Source: Drosophila persimilis (lineage: Eukaryota; Arthropoda; Insecta; Diptera; Drosophilidae). Taken from it: a DNA stretch of 64,000 nt. The notes beneath the pieces are model-generated. The model saw nothing but the letters and a program-made list of their open reading frames with translations. It had not been told where the DNA came from and searched no databases. The stretch spans positions 10,686,501 to 10,750,500 of the forward strand of contig NW_020825294.1 of NCBI RefSeq assembly GCF_003286085.1. Direction: 5' to 3'. Position numbers and translations under genes: made by a program. Positions 50,001-61,415 of the stretch are shown in pieces (the stretch's first letter is position 1; each line of letters begins with the position of its first letter).

Positions 50001-53000
50001 AAGGCAAAACTAAAAAAAAAAGGAAAAGCAAAAGCAAAGACATAAGAAGTAAAATAAAAATGCTTAAGCTTGAAGCTCACGGGTATAGAATAGACCCAGT
50101 CCAGGCGGAGTCTGAAGAAGATTTCAATGTAAATTGGCTGCCGTTGGCCAAACGCTGGCACCACGGGAATGTGTCAGCGGCTTAGACAAATGGCCACAGA
50201 CTGGAGGATGGCTAAGAGGCAGACCTCCGACTCCGACTCCATCTCCAACTCCAACTCCGGGGAAAGAAAGTTGTTGCATTGAAAACTTTTTTTAGGTGAG
50301 CTCCACTCAGCCCTCAGCTGTCGACTCTCGACTCCCGACTCCCAAAGTTATTTGCACATTTTTCGAGCGTTCAAATTAGTTAAGGAGACTTAAAGTTTGG
50401 CCAAAAGGTGTTGAGTAGCAAGCTAGTTAAGGCATTAAATAATAAACACTGCCAAAAGTGAGTCAATAGAATAGAGAGAGCCCTGAGAGCGGGACTGTGT
50501 GGGAGTTGCACTTGTTTAAGATGGATAAGGGGGGGTAGCGAAGTACTGCGATAGAAGTTGCTCTTTGGGTATCCTTGGTATCTTCCCTGCAAAGGAAGGA
50601 GCTGCGTTGTCATGGTGAAAAGCCAGCAAAAGGTAGGTGAAGCTGTTACAGAGTAGTTACTCAAGTTGGGCGTTTTAGTTGCAGCAGGAAGTTGAAAACT
50701 AAGCCGCAACTACTCTGCTTCAGGTATACATACATACACAATACTTAATCCCCGCTTCCCCATCCAAGAGTTCTGCAATCCAAGCACTCATGATTGGCAG
50801 AAAAAATTCATAGATACATTTCTGTTTGCAAGGTTCTATATCCCCATAAGTAAGTATTCCAACATTTGTAGTCGTTTTGTCTAACATTCTGTATTCCGTA
50901 CATAACATCGAAAAGAACGAAGATCGAAGGAAACACAACGGAACAGAGAAGCAAGCAAAACATGGTCTTGTACGAGTATTATGATATATTTGTTGTACTG
51001 TTTTTTACAATATTATGCACTTATGGACTCCAAGTCCAGACAAAGGTCGGGGCAGCCTAACAGAAGAGAAACCCGGAGAAGGGAGGCAACAAAAAAGTGT
51101 CTCCGGCACAGAAAGGGTTGCGTGAATGGATGGTGATAGGCGGGGAATGGGCGTCGAATGGGCGTCGAATGGGAATGGGACCAGAGACCGTGAGCAATGC
51201 CCTTTCGCACACAATTCTCATTTGACACCAGCTGGCTTCTTCGCCCGTTCGTTCGTCTGTGCAGCTGTCGACATCTTAACATTCAAAAGCCAACAATGAC
51301 AACGACAACGATGGCAGCGACAGGGACTGGGACTGGGACTGAGACTGGGGCTAGGGCTCAGACTGGGACGACCTGCTCAAATGTCAGCGGTACAGTGTCT
51401 GGGCTCTGCCGGAATTAGCAAAATGCAGCTACTTGCACGCAATTTGTTTGCAAGACATATGAAGAAGGAGGAGCTGGAGCAGGAACAGGAGCGTGGGGAC
51501 TCTGGGCGTTGGCTGGAGCAACAGCCCCAAAGGATGATGTGAGAAAAAATGTTGAGGAAAACGAACTCACATTGACCATTTGCCAAGTGAAAAGAGCCAT
51601 GGCCAGAGCCAAAGCCAGCCGAGTGATTTTCCACCCTCTGTTATTTCTCTGCTTCGGGGTAATGCAAGATGTGTGTTTAAGCAACGATTTCCGTCTGGCT
51701 GAGACTTTTCTTTTCGGCTCTTTCCGTTTTTTTGTCTGTTCAATATATTTGCCGTCTGAATGGACGTGCCAAATGTTGAGGCAATAAGTTTTGTAGCCAA
51801 AGGAGAAATTTATATTACGTTTTAATATCTCTTTAGCTAAGTATTTGACGCTTTAACGGTGGCACTCCCTGCCCCCAAAGAATGGATTTCTGTGTTGAGA
51901 TATTTCACCTCCTTAGACCTTAGACCCAGTGAACTGCGACCCCTTACAACAGTATCCTAGTGAAGCATCCGATTCTGAGGGACAGGGACTGACATCAAGT
52001 GGCAGCACCTGTCCCGGTGCGCCCTGCTTGGGGTCTGGCCCGTTCTTTTCTGCTGGGGTCTGCTGGGTATTTTTAGCACCAAGTGTGACAGACCGAGCTG
52101 CAGCGACACATTTGCACCCGCATTTGATGCGGTTTACTTTAAGGATTATTAACACCTTTTTACCTAAGCCAAAGCGGAACTCAACTCTTCCTTGTGGCTG
52201 GTACCTACTTACTCTTTGGCTTTTTAGTTCTGTGGAAAAGATTTTGCAATCCCCTGGACACCTAAGATTGTTTTTCTAAGCTTGGATGGTGCGGTGGAAG
52301 CCACAAGCCTCCATATAAATCTTATTTCCACGAGTCTAGAATAGTTTTTGCTGTTTAATGTTAGCCAAGCGAAATCTATAGGGAAGCAGATTGTACGCCG
52401 AAGAATAGGAAAACTCAGCTGATTATACTTCCATCATATTATTATTATCGTGCAATAAATGTATGCCTCGAAGGTCCTAGTCTTATGCGAGTTAACATAC
52501 CATCCAGAGGGACTTTATTCGCTACGAAATCCACTGACGCGACCCAACCCAAAGCAGTTGCGATTGCAACGCTGCACAAATGTCACCATTTGGAGCTGCC
52601 ATCTTCGCGATCTCCGTATTTTTCCTCGCTCCTTTCTGGAAGGACAGGGCAAGGCAAATGCTTTTAGTGTGAAGACATTTGCTTGCCACGTTGTTGCATG
52701 TTTCTATTTAAGAGACTCGCAGAGCTTTTCGGTACGCCCGATACACACACACGCACACCTACTTTTTTCCTACATCTATCAAGAAGTATCTATCTATCTG
52801 GCTATGTATCTATCTATGCATCCATCTACTCTCTCTCTCTCTCTCTCTCTGCCTAACTGCCGTTGCCCTCTCCCTTGCACAATGTCAACGTCAAAGTGCA
52901 AGTGGCATTATAGCAAAGAAGTCAACAGTGAACAGGAAGGCTGCTTGGGTGGTTGGGTCGTTGGGTGGTTGTGAGTGGGCAGGACGAAAAGGAAAAGGAC

Positions 53001-56000
53001 CAAAGCAGAGACATAGACAGAGAATGACGGAAGAGGGGAAACTGTGTGACAGCAGAGGTTGGAGGGGGGCACAGACGTTTTTCTTTTTTGCCATTAAATG
53101 CAATTTTAAAGTCAATTTTAACTCGAAACCGAACGCAAATAAATGCTGTCAGCAACAGGACACGGGGCACAGGACACAGCTATTAGTGAGAGTGGACTCA
53201 GACGGGAGTAGAGGGCAGACAGTGGAGAATGTAAAAGCTGGAGAGAGAGAGAGACAGAGTGCAGGTTGTAGGTTGCAGGTTGCCCGTTGCCGGTTGCCGG
53301 TTGCACGGGGCAACAACTGAGTTAAAACAGCATTGACAGGCGTTGATAGAAATCGAATTAGTGCAGGCATTTGCTACACGTTGCAACATCAGCGAGCGCG
53401 ACCGAGAGGGAGTGCACAAATTATTACGCATACGTCACGTGAACACGAACAGAAAGTCGAGCTCGTGTCGGACAGGTACTGGAGCAGAGGCCGGGCAAAA
53501 TGATATGCGTGTGGCATCTGCAGCTACCTTTATGTTTACAGGCAATTAGCATTTTAATGCCGCACCAAACAAAAGGCAACGGCAGGTGCCCAAGCGAATG
53601 ATACGAGGGCGATGAAAGGCGGGAACCGGCATCCTATAGAGAGCAAAATGAATACGAAGCATGGGTATGACGTTGATGGAGGTGAATGCGAGTGGCAATG
53701 TTAAAGCAGAACAGGGCAGCCCTGCTCTGTCCTGGCCTGGCCAGAGCAGAACAGAACAGAACAGAAAGAACAGAGCCAAGGGGCACAAGGTGCAGGGGCC
53801 ATCAGGTGCTTGCCTGGTCGCGCACGAGTTGGTTTTCATTATTTTTCATGTTCGACATGAGCGCAAATTGCCGGCAACAGGCGGGATAGGCGGGTAAGGC
53901 AGTGTTATAGAGCCACACCAGCTCCAGTTGAATGAATTGAATGTGATAACGTTCTCAAGATACATTTTATAAGTGACTTCAAAACTATAAGCCGGCAAAG
54001 ATGATTTTGTTTTTTGAACACCTCACATGTACATAATAATATTTATTGTAAATATAGATTTTTATTGCACACTTCATTTATTGCTAGGAATTTAAATATA
54101 GGTTTCACATAGACGTACTGGACACAACACAAATTATATTAGGTCAGGACTGCGATTAGGAAATGGCTATTATCCTCTTCTTTGATGCTGCCTCTCGACG
54201 CAGTCGAAGAGGCCATTCAAATTGTGCAGATCAATGACGATATTGCCGTTCCTGGCATATAGTCCTCCGTTGCATCCCTGCGGCGCTGCCACACAGCAGG
54301 CCACACACAAACAGGCCACCAGCAAAAGCAATACGAAGGTCTTTGAATCCATTTTCAGGCTGTAGCACTGTTCGTCTCAATAGGCAAAACACAACTGGTC
54401 GCTCAGGTGACTAATGAACGAGATTATATGTGAACTTAATCGAATCGGGAGAATCCCACAGTCAAGCCCGAGCCTAAGAATACTTCATGTACTACGCAGA
54501 TAAGCGACTTATGCATATGTATGTACTCAACTGATCAATTGATCAACTGACAGGCGGAAAAACAGGTCAAAGTATTGCATTAATCGCTCGGCTTAACAGC
54601 TCGGCTCCCAACACTCAGAGGAGGAATTTCCAGATTAAAATTATGACTGACTGGCTTTCTTCTTTATTACTTTTTGTCTTAATAGCATATAAATTATCAA
54701 GAAATATTATTGCTTATCTGTGTACAACCAGCACAACAGAGGACCGATAATACACCAAAGCTGAGAACTTCTCTCTAAGCCCCTTCTGAGCGGCGCCACT
54801 GGCCTGTCAATCCACTTATTGCTAAGCGTGCAAGAAACCTGTATCTTTCTTACATTATTTTTATAAGGTGGGCAGATCCCACTAAGGTGTTCGACATATT
54901 TATTTTGTGCGCAGAAGCATATGGGAAATTCTTTACGTCATTCTGGGAATTGTGTGCCTTGAGTACGAAAAGTTCATTCTATCGGATCGGGTTTATATGG
55001 TAGAGATAACGTAATCCGCTCTGGTCTCCTGGAGCAAAAATTACTCAAATAGCTGTCGAAAGGTGGGTAATAGTAGGGCCAGTACATTTCAGTCCAACGT
55101 ACGCTTTTACTATACCTTACCTTTAAAGAGGTAAAATACTCTGACCAAAGGGTATACCTTTGGCATGAACAGGTATGTATGTATAGATATAGCAATGTCC
55201 GTCTGCTTATATTCGAACTCAGTCTTTAATGCATCTCAACGAAAGCTTGAATACATCCCTCTAAGAAAATACATACTGTTTCTGATTGGAAAACTGAAAG
55301 GGTATATAAGCTTCGGCACGCTGGTTCCCTACCGGTTTTAATATTCTGTGGAACTGATTTCCCTATCTATACAAATACCACGATCAGGCCCTGTCTATTT
55401 CAGTTCCATTTCTGTACTAGGAATGACTGGGGACTAGGAGATATTTTTTTGAGCTGAGCTCTACCGGGGCAGGGTGATGCCGCTTCTCCTTGTGGCGATC
55501 AAAAATTCTGTGGAAGCCGTTGTGAAAACGATTTCACGTACATGATCACTTTTCATCAGATAATTCGGTAGTGCTTTGTTCTGCTCTGCGGTGCAATTTT
55601 CTCAGAAATTGTTCATCTACGTACGAGTACCATCCTCGGTAAGGATACACACCATACGATATTCTCTATTTATTTATTCTCTACCTGACCTCTAACGACT
55701 CTAGAATTGAGTACGAGTATGCGGGAAAACGTAAGCCGACGCAGTCAAAATGGAGAGTGGACCCCCCTGTAAGGGAGCTTCTTCGCATGGGATTTGCTTT
55801 TATCTCGTTTTCCCTCGCCCTGAGGTTCAAGTTTCTGGCTCAGCGATGACCCACCGGAGACGTGCTCTGCTGTCCGTCTGCGTGTAGGTGAGGGCAAGGT
55901 GGCCAAAAGGTGTGTGTCCGTCTGTGTTAGCCATTTCATAAATGTTTCAAACATTTCCCGGTCAATCTTATATTTGGCCAAACAACAAAAGCCAGGCCAG

Positions 56001-59000
56001 AATGGTCGTTGCTCACTTTCCGGCTTGGCTCTTTTGGGTATGCTTTTTTCTTTATTTTTTTCTGCCTTCTACCAACAGGAGTTGTCTGGCCAGTCGCTGA
56101 TTTTGTTGTTGGCTGTTTTTGATGTTGCCGCGTCTGTGGCTGTTGTTGTAGTTGTTGCTTTTGCCGTTGCTGTTGCCGTTGCTGTTCATGTGGGTTGATT
56201 TTTAATTAATGGTGCTTCGTATGCGTTTTGCGTCAGGGCCAAAAACTTCCGGCCACCAGATGGGAGGAGAGGAAGGACAGCAGCAGCAGCAGCAGCAGCA
56301 GTGAGCCCAAGGGACAGCATCTGCGTATGCTCTGTACTATTCTCGTATGGTATGTGTGAGCGTGTTGTCCGCAAGAAACCGTTTGCAAAAACAAACAAAC
56401 CAAACGAAACGAAACCCACAAAAAATACGCATACAAAACCAATTTAATCGATATTTTGCGGAAATCATAAAAAATTATTTATGTATATCCACGCACTTGG
56501 CAACACGGCTAGGACCGGGACCGGGATCAGACCAGGACCAGAGCCAGGCCTCGCATTAAATCTGCCCTCATGCGTTGATTATAACATTTAATTGTTATGC
56601 TGGGCCTTATTAATGATGACTGTACGTGTTGTTTGCTCGATTCTCTCCCTCAAGTTGTAAATAATTTCATAATTAAATTAAATGGAATTAAATTAATGCG
56701 AGATATTGATGCAGTGGGGCATACGAAATAATTTACCATTCGCGAGAGAGAGGAAAACTTTCCGCCAGATGAATGATGTTAGGGAGAGAGGGAAATGGAG
56801 CTAAGGAGACACTTTGCCAGAACAATCAATCAAAATGCTGCGCCAAAAAAAACAGAAAATCGCTTGAGTGAAGAGCCATTGGCATTTATAGGCCCAGACA
56901 GTGGGTCGAGAGCAGTGGCAAACGCTGCCAAAATAAACCAAAAGGGCAAATTAAAATCTGTAATGACGAAAACAGAAACCACATTTCTTATAGATGTAAG
57001 AGAAATGATTTCAAAATTCAACTAGAAGTGGTCGAATTCGAATAGATGGCCTATTCACATCATCCATTCATCAGACACTGAGATAGATGAGTCCAAGGAC
57101 AATTCCTTAGTGAGAGTACTAATTAGCATTAAATTTTGCTGATCTTTTGAACATTATTAATTTTATTTGCTTAAATTCCAAAAATTGTATTAAGTCTCTT
57201 AAGGTCTGTTTCGAGTACCTAGACGACAGCGACAGGTCTTATCAGCATAATATGAGTTCTGAGTTATATAAAAGCCGGAGAAAAGACTCAAGTGGATCAG
57301 TGCGTTTCGAAAATCTTCGCCAGCAATGTCACGAATCGAAGCTCTAGTTCCGATATTTATCCTGGCATTGGCCGCAGCAGGAGTTCTTGGAAAGAACTGT
57401 GGCAACTCCCGGAACAAAGAATGTGTGCCGCGAATTTTGTGCGACAACGGATCAGTCATCAGGGATGGACGTGCACTGTTCTCATATCGTTCGTTGCTGG
57501 CAGGCAATGAGGGCTGCGATACCACCGAGGTCTGCTGCTCCATCACAGATAAGGTAAGTCCACAAAATCATTTTATTGATCGATCCGAGGCTGGGGCGTT
57601 CTGTAGGGTATCACTTGATGACTCTTTCAGGTTTCTACCCCCATTCTCGACTTAGAGGTGTCCGCTCCAACCGAATGTGGACACCGAAACGAAAATGGAC
57701 TGCACTACACTATGACCGAGGCAGCAGATGTGGCCCAGATGGGTGAATTTCCCTGGGTGGTGGCTCTGCTACTCAAGTCGGATGAATCATATATGGGTGC
57801 TGGAACATTGATTGGATCAGACGTAGTCCTTACGGCCGCCCATGTCGTGGCGAATCTCCAACCAGGACAGCTTCTCGTCAGGGCTGGTGAATGGGACTTT
57901 AAAATTGAGACTGAATTGCAGCGGCATGTGAATGTCGATGTTAGGCTCATCGAAAGCCATCCGGACTTCAAAGCATCGACTGGAGAGAGCAATCTGGCAC
58001 TGCTCTTCCTGAGTAAGAAACTAAGGACACAGATCCACATCTGTCCCGCGTGTCTGCCAAGAGCGGACAGGAGTTTCGACCACAGCAGATGCTTTGTCAG
58101 CGGCTGGGGCAAGAAGACCTTTGAATCCGACTCCTACATGAATATATTGAAGAAAGTTGAGGTGCCCGTGGTGGGTCGTGAACTGTGCCAACAACAACTG
58201 AGACGATCCGTCCTGGGACCCTACTTTACGATCGACTCCAGCTTAATTTGCGCAGGCGGCGAACGGGGCAAGGACGCGTGTAAGGGCGATGGCGGAGCCG
58301 CATTGGTCTGTCCTCTGGCCAACGATAAAAACCGCTATGAACAGGCTGGCATCGTCAATTGGGGCGTTGGCTGTGGAGTGGAGAACATTCCGGCTGTCTA
58401 TACAAATGTCGCCCTCTTCCGTGAATGGATTGATATGAAAATTGCGGAAAAATCGATTTCCAGCGGTAATTTTGGTACCGCTTCTACGGTTTCACTCGGC
58501 ACCGGTTCTGAAGGTAAAGCCGTAGTATTTGAACGTACTGGAGGATCTATTTCTAGTTCGGCCACAGCTGGTCGTGTTGAATCAACAGGTAGCGGCGTTA
58601 TCTGCGGAACCGGCGGTATCGGTGGAATCGGCAGTATCGGCGGTAGAGTCGATAGAGGCGGATCTATCTCTAGTTCGGCCACAGCTGGTCGTGTTGAATC
58701 AACAGGTAGCGGCGTTATCGGCGGTATCGGTGGAATCGGCAGTATCGGCGGTAGAGGCGGATCTATCTCTAGTTCGGCCACAACTAGTCGTGTTGAATCA
58801 AAAGGTAGTGGCGGTAGCGGCGGTAGAGGATCAAGCGGGACTTTAGAAGGTGGTCGGGTATCCAAAAGTAGTACATTTGTGACCGTTTCTGACGTCTGGT
58901 CATCTTTTGGCTCTTCTTCAAACTGTGATATGAATAACCTATCGAATAACTCTAAAGAGCCAGCAATGATTCCCATCTAAAACGGTCTGTACACTTAATG

Positions 59001-60149
59001 ATGCATTGTTAACTATATAGTGGGAGGTTTGTGAATAAAAACATTTTTTCCCTCATTCGTGATTGTTTATTTTGACCGAAGCCGAGGCGTGCCATTTGCA
59101 TTCTGTAGCTGATAGACAAACTGATTGGGAGGTCAGATGTCAAGCAGCTTTCCTAGAGAGATTATGGGGAAGTCCACTGAAGACCGAGCAGCCACGTTAC
59201 TTTGACTGAAGAATAGCCTCAAGCTCATCTTGTTTCTTCCTACTCCTACTTTGCAGCCTTTTCCTAATGGTGCCCGATCCTGCTACGAATATACACACAT
59301 ATCCCTTGGTGATTCCGCACAATCAACCCACCGCCTGCTGCAAAATATTCCCACGGTAAACGAGGTCTATTGATACAGAGGGACAGAGGACAAGAGACAG
59401 GGGACAGGGGACACTGGGAAGCCGCAAAGAGAGTGAGCAGCAAGCAGCAGTATCCGCGACCAGGACCACAACACCGCATTGATGGGGAGTGAGAGAAGAG
59501 GAGAATGAAGATGGGGAGAGACGAGACGAGACGAGGCGAGGAGAGTACTTGGCCAGAAGCAGCACTTGGACGCGGAACAGCGCACGCACGGCAGCAGCTG
59601 CGGGTGCCATCAAAAACTTCTGCTTGTGGCTGTGGCTGGGCGCACTTTAATTTCAATTTGGCGCCGACCTCTTCTTCGCCTCCTTTCTCCACCGTTGGCT
59701 TGGCGTCCCCATGCGGCCCCATTCGCGAGCTTCAACATCACCGCAATGAGACTTGCCCCACGGCAATTTATTGTTTTCCACTTTACGCCGGCGTCCCCAT
59801 CCTCCTCCCACCGGGCAGACGAGCAGACGGGCAGGCGGCAGACCCGTTGTCCTGTCTCGTCCCCTTGTGATTGTTTTGCTGTGTGTTTTTTAGTGTCCTC
59901 CTTAAATTCGGGAGTGCCCTGCTGCTTGCCCTCTGAGCATTCAGCGATTGAGCCACTTGTCAATTGTAGGCACATCAGAAGGAGAGCGGCAGAGAGAATC
60001 CGAATCGGCATCGGAATCGGGGCAGGGGATCCACTTACCATGACAGCGTTGCGCTTGAAGTCCATAAAGTTCTTCACCTCGGCAGCCAGTTCACGCAGTA
60101 GGATAATGCCGTCCTTGCGCTTCACCTCGATGTCGTTGTCCTTGAAGCG
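44077..60149 (-). CDS. CG4587: voltage-gated calcium channel alpha-2/delta subunit (5' end not found)
   Basis: An extracellular auxiliary subunit that promotes surface expression of calcium channels. Exons in transcription order: 60039..60149, 48536..49012, 48195..48476, 47414..48121, 47135..47348, 46856..47061, 46550..46779, 45671..45775, 45344..45605, 44780..45268, 44562..44717, 44344..44500, 44077..44270. All are GT/AG and in phase, giving 1196 residues. The 60-kb exon (RFKDNDIEVKRKDG...KRNAVM) joins RLMDSAEQAAL, aligning with the vertebrate VWA_N region. The VWA domain follows with a perfect metal site, LLDASSSM (DxSxS), important for trafficking in this family. Then come the Cache-like region and a cysteine-rich C-terminus ending in a hydrophobic tail (SISVVVAHILMVAVTFVLSNA), a membrane or GPI-type anchor. 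About 60-80 N-terminal residues, including the signal peptide, are missing and lie upstream, perhaps beyond the window. The 11-kb intron hosts two other genes. The symbol is from memory of this region. Confidence 0.92.
52782..52851. repeat. (TATC)n followed by (TC)n microsatellite
   Basis: Irregular TATC units, then an uninterrupted CT run (about 52828-52851). Confidence 0.8.
53262..53308. repeat. degenerate GGTTGCA/GGTTGCC tandem repeat
   Basis: About seven copies of a 7-bp unit (GGTTGTA, GGTTGCA, GGTTGCC, CGTTGCC). Confidence 0.75.
54170..54352 (-). CDS. short secreted peptide, possible immune effector
   Basis: A single-exon frame of 60 residues that I do not recognise. It starts with a strong signal peptide (MDSKTFVLLLLVACLCVACC, likely cut near VAAP). 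The predicted mature peptide is about 36-38 residues, has two cysteines 22 residues apart that could form one disulphide, contains NGNIVIDLHNLNG, and ends in a basic, Arg/Gln-rich tail. The leader is cysteine-rich. It has a full set of gene signals: TATA and initiator at correct spacing, ATG about 45 nt after the predicted start site, and AATAAA signals (TTTATT on +) at about 54058 and 54076. A perfect kB site and a GATA site lie upstream. Size, secretion signal and promoter resemble fly immune-induced peptides, but the sequence fits none I know. It is nested in the alpha-2/delta intron on the same strand. Function is inference. Confidence 0.7.
   Translation of the reverse strand: MDSKTFVLLLLVACLCVACCVAAPQGCNGGLYARNGNIVIDLHNLNGLFDCVERQHQRRG
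54391..54504 (-). promoter_or_regulatory. promoter of the secreted-peptide gene: TATA, initiator, kB and GATA sites
   Basis: On the minus strand: initiator CCAGTTG with +1 A at 54396; TATA-like CATATAAT with its first T at 54428, 32 bp upstream; the palindromic kB site GGGATTCTCCC at 54447-54457 (about -51 to -61); and GATAAG (on the + strand) at 54499-54504, about 40 bp further out. Paired kB and GATA sites close to the start site are typical of Drosophila antimicrobial-peptide genes controlled by Relish or Dif in fat body. All motifs are seen; regulation is inferred. Confidence 0.6.
55110..55380. mobile_element. decayed interspersed repeat
   Basis: Contains TATACCTTTGGCATGAACAG, ATGTCCGTCTGCTTATATTCGAAC and GGGTATATAAGCTTCGGCACGC. 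The combination of 'GTCCGTCTG' and 'GGGTATATAAGCTTCGGC' is one I recall from dispersed Drosophila repeats. No coding capacity; borders are approximate. Confidence 0.45.
57236..57302 (+). promoter_or_regulatory. core promoter of the CLIP protease homologue
   Basis: TATATAAAA at 57265-57273 and an initiator TCAGTG with +1 A at 57299 are 34 bp apart. CTTATC (a GATA site) lies about 25 bp upstream of the TATA box. The predicted 5' UTR is about 27 nt, ending at the ATG at 57326. Confidence 0.65.
57326..58980 (+). CDS. CG3117: CLIP-domain serine protease homologue (inactive) with Gly/Ser repeat tail
   Basis: Two exons, 57326..57553 and 57631..58980 (77-bp intron, phase 0), giving 525 residues. An N-terminal signal peptide is followed by a CLIP domain with six cysteines (NCGN, KEC, ILC, GC, VCC), then a chymotrypsin-like domain from about residue 105. 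The catalytic His is kept (LTAAHVV), but the Asp position reads SNLALLFL (Asn) and the Ser position reads GDGGAAL (Gly for Ser). It should therefore be a non-catalytic homologue. Such proteins act as cofactors in fly clotting, melanisation or Toll cascades. After the domain comes a tail of about 170 residues built of repeats SISSSATAGRVESTGSG and GGIGSIGG, unusual for the family. It is nested on the opposite strand inside the alpha-2/delta intron. The symbol is my best memory for a homologue in this region; the family call is much firmer. Confidence 0.85.
58536..58835 (+). repeat. in-frame tandem repeats in the protease-homologue tail
   Basis: Three copies of a unit coding GGSISSSATxxRVESxGSG begin near 58541, 58657 and 58757, separated by GGIGGIGSIGG spacers of differing length. 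The first two copies are nearly identical at DNA level, pointing to recent duplication. Confidence 0.8.
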
Positions 60150-61372
60150 CTGCAAATGGACAAGCGGAAAAGCAAATATAATTTCCAAATACGATGCGTA
60201 CACAATTCTCAGTACATTTTACTGTCATCAACTATAAAACCGGTGCTCGATGCTCCTCGGTTCAGTACACAAAAAGAGGGTTAAAGGGCTATAAAACTTT
60301 GGCGCTTTGGTTATTGTACAACATAAAACACTGATGTACTTCGGCAAGGGTTTCGCGAATGGATGGAAGCGGTTTCTATGGCTGCAGGCAACTCTTAAAT
60401 TGATATTAAATTGATTTTAATGCTTCTTATTAATTTAATTAGATTTTCATTGGCTGCGGGCCGGGCTTGCGGCTCTCTTCCTCTTTTCCAGGCCATTAGG
60501 ATACTTGCTAAAAAGAGTGGGGCCAGCTTAAAGACATGCGACGAGGCGAGGACTGTCATAATTGGCCAAAAATTTGTTGTCATTAACGTTTGAATTAAAT
60601 TAAATCAGTTTCAGTTATTATATTCTATTATATTCATTGAAAACTGATTAAATGGCAGGTACCTATATAATATAATCGAGCATTCGCATGAACATGGTAT
60701 AGCCTATCGCCCTCAGAGGCTAGATGGTTATGAAGCACTGCCTTTGATTGGTTCAACTATTGGGACTTCTGTCTATATCTTCTATGTTTTTCATTCTCCT
60801 CGTTCTCACTCTTTCCCTTTCGTCTTCTCAGACTCTTGCTACTCTGCCAAATGTGTCTAATTAAATTTCACATTCCATTGCATTTATCCCTCGGGACCCA
60901 CAAGCACTCCATCCTTTTCTTGGCCAACTTCTTATAGCTGTGAAAGAAAGAGAGAGAAAAACACGCACAGATTCTAGTTGGAGATGGTAGCGGAGACTCA
61001 CATTTAGTGGACAAGTTAATGGCTCCAACATTTTGCTTTGATTTTGCCATCCTCATACACTGACTCACACTGAGGCGCACACCCACACAAGATGGGAGCC
61101 CCCCTTCCATTATAATGATTTTGCCATTGAACGTGTTGTCATTTGTTTTAATGGAAAATTCTGATGAGTTTTCTTTTCTTTTGGCTCTGAGAATTCCCAT
61201 AATCATAATCGAACAATGACGGAGGAAGCAAGAGGCAGGCAAGCGAAAAATGAGTACGGGTAGCATAACCTTAGACAGAGGGAGCAAATGCATTTTATGA
61301 CTTTTTTATGCATTTAACTGCCACAAATTAGCCATTCCGAAATGAAGTTAAGTTGAGGCGGGGCCACGCCCC

Positions 61373-61382
61373 ACAACACACA

Positions 61383-61413
<31 letters not shown>
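61373..61413. repeat. (CA)n microsatellite
   Basis: CACA run with one CTCA interruption. Confidence 0.85.

Positions 61414-61415
<2 letters not shown>

Larger units (their letters stand above)
49013..60038 (-). other. 11-kb intron of the alpha-2/delta gene, with nested genes
   Basis: It runs from the donor GTAAGT after the exon at 60039 to the acceptor TTCTCAG before 49012. It hosts the secreted-peptide gene (54170-54352), the protease homologue (57326-58980), a repeat relic (about 55110-55380) and simple repeats. No other coding sequence is seen; the rest is AT-rich or repetitive. Confidence 0.8.

Noticed and set aside
58398..58976. Minus-strand proline-rich frame of 192 codons
   Set aside because: Antisense of the Gly/Ser repeat tail. 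The Pro-Leu-Pro pattern is only the complement of the GGIGG repeats.
59566..60237. Plus-strand frame of 223 codons
   Set aside because: Covers the antisense of the alpha-2/delta exon at 60039-60149 and low-complexity DNA; no domain.
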